Source: Acidimicrobiia bacterium
GTDB lineage: Bacteria > Actinomycetota > Acidimicrobiia > Acidimicrobiales > Bin134
Reading direction: 5' to 3'
DNA: 20,451 bases
Assembly: GCA_009843565.1 (NCBI GenBank)
Contig: VYDF01000136.1
Span: 1-20,451, forward strand
The position numbers and the translations under genes are program-made. Of the stretch, positions 19,853 to 20,451 are shown piece by piece. The notes under the pieces are model-generated. The model was given only the letters and a program-made list of their open reading frames with translations, had not been told where the DNA came from and made no database searches. The first letter of the stretch is position 1; the number at the start of each line of letters is the position of its first letter.

Positions 19853-20451
19853 TTAGCCAGCCGCGATCGGCCGACTCGTGGGCATACCCAGCATGCACGA
19901 CAGCCCCGCCGACTGAAGCCCGCCCGCGCCGCCGGCCACCAGGATCACGAAGTAGTCGGGGGAGGGCACGATGGGCACCCGGTCGTTCTCGATGGCGACG
20001 CCTAAATTCTCGAGCACGTCTCGGGTGGGCTGGCGCCGGTATGGGGGGTAGAAGTCCAGCGGCACCCGGGCTTCGGCGAACAGGTGCTCTCTCAGCTCCT
20101 GTTTGGTGGGCAGCACGCTGGCCACCATCTCGGCGATCACCGGGCTCATCACCAGCACCGTGGGGAAGGGATTGGGGGCGTCGTGGCCACCGCACGGCCC
20201 GCTAGTGGCCAGCCCGTGAGTCACATGGTGCAGCACCTGCTCGGGTTCGTGGTGCATGTCGGTTATGGGCCACATTCCGTTCACCGCTAGCACCGTCACC
20301 ACGTCGTCGTCGGCATCGAAGCCCGATTCGGTGTGGTAGGGCGGGTACGGGGAGGCCTCTTCGTTCTCAGCCACGCACAGCGAGGTGGCCTTTCCCGGCC
20401 AGCCCAGCGGCGCCTTGTCCACGTCTCCGGGGATGGCCCCGCCAATGTTCA
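19853..20451 (-). CDS. Unrecognised conserved-looking protein (5' end outside the window)
   Basis: An open frame reaches the right edge, giving about 199 C-terminal residues. A GTG at 20422 could start it, but the frame continues in protein-like sequence (NIGGAIPGD before VDKAPLGWPGKATSLC), so the gene is treated as partial. Visible features are YPPYHTESGFDADDDVVTVL, MHHEPEQVLHHVTHG (His-rich), TSGPCGGHDAPNPFP, and a Gly-rich end LVAGGAGGLQSAGLSCMLGM. Three Cys and clustered His/Asp residues could bind metal, but I recognise no family with certainty. No membrane helix is evident. It converges on the small SHOCT-like gene with 34 bases between. Confidence 0.75.
   Translation of the reverse strand, partial: NIGGAIPGDVDKAPLGWPGKATSLCVAENEEASPYPPYHTESGFDADDDVVTVLAVNGMWPITDMHHEPEQVLHHVTHGLATSGPCGGHDAPNPFPTVLVMSPVIAEMVASVLPTKQELREHLFAEARVPLDFYPPYRRQPTRDVLENLGVAIENDRVPIVPSPDYFVILVAGGAGGLQSAGLSCMLGMPTSRPIAAG

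Noticed and set aside
1..20451. CRISPR arrays or large DNA repeats
   Set aside because: No regularly spaced repeats were seen; the only tandem repeat is the short linker-coding one at 2972-3031.

Overview
The window is a gene-dense, high-GC stretch (mostly G or C at third codon positions) with both strands coding. The content points to an actinobacterium, most likely an uncultured member of Acidimicrobiia or a relative: many acyl-CoA enzymes, several SDR dehydrogenases, an F420/flavin LLM-type oxidoreductase, a mycobacterial-style membrane sulfite-oxidase homologue and a winged-helix SAM methyltransferase. The lineage is an inference from gene families; no rRNA or other marker is present.

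Layout. 1-2.1 kb: the 3' end of an unidentified gene, then a leftward pair (metallo-beta-lactamase-fold protein, then the ribosome-assembly GTPase RsgA). 2.2-4 kb: a rightward membrane-anchored molybdopterin oxidoreductase. 4-7.1 kb: a rightward acyl-CoA dehydrogenase / thiolase / SDR run. 7.1-10 kb: a leftward operon of a small three-cysteine protein, an acyl-CoA ligase and an unusual enoyl-CoA hydratase, divergent from a CaiB/BaiF CoA-transferase (10.1-11.3 kb). A perfect 16-bp palindrome lies in the 62-bp divergent gap. 11.3-12 kb: a leftward VapBC toxin-antitoxin pair with a clear inverted-repeat operator. 12-13.6 kb: a VIT1/CCC1-type membrane protein translationally coupled to an SDR. 13.7-14.7 kb: a methyltransferase interrupted by an in-frame TGA. 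14.78-14.85 kb: tRNA-Glu(CTC). 15-16.5 kb: an SDR and a second toxin-antitoxin pair (Phd/YefM-type plus PIN). 16.5-17.8 kb: a leftward MFS exporter. 17.85-19.5 kb: an SDR and an LLM-class oxidoreductase. 19.5-20.45 kb: a small SHOCT-like protein and the 3' part of an unrecognised leftward gene. No gene-free stretch reaches 300 bases.

How it fits together. The acyl-CoA ligase, CoA-transferase, acyl-CoA dehydrogenase, hydratase, SDRs and thiolase can supply activation, desaturation, hydration, oxidation and thiolysis, so the left-centre looks like a beta-oxidation-type catabolic cluster for an unidentified acid. The LLM oxidoreductase, further SDRs, methyltransferase and MFS pump could act on the same or other secondary substrates.

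Two things stand out. (1) The methyltransferase frame stays open for 50 codons after the TGA with a family-like C-terminus. The TGA falls where I recall homologues having a conserved cysteine, is followed by I-P-C, and has an 8-bp hairpin with a G-initial loop 16 nt downstream. That fits a selenocysteine codon with a bacterial SECIS element, though a nonsense mutation is the main alternative. (2) The hydratase and the divergent CoA-transferase both appear rearranged in the same way: a degenerate copy carrying the family's C-terminal part precedes a catalytic N-terminal core that lacks it, as in circular permutation through tandem duplication.
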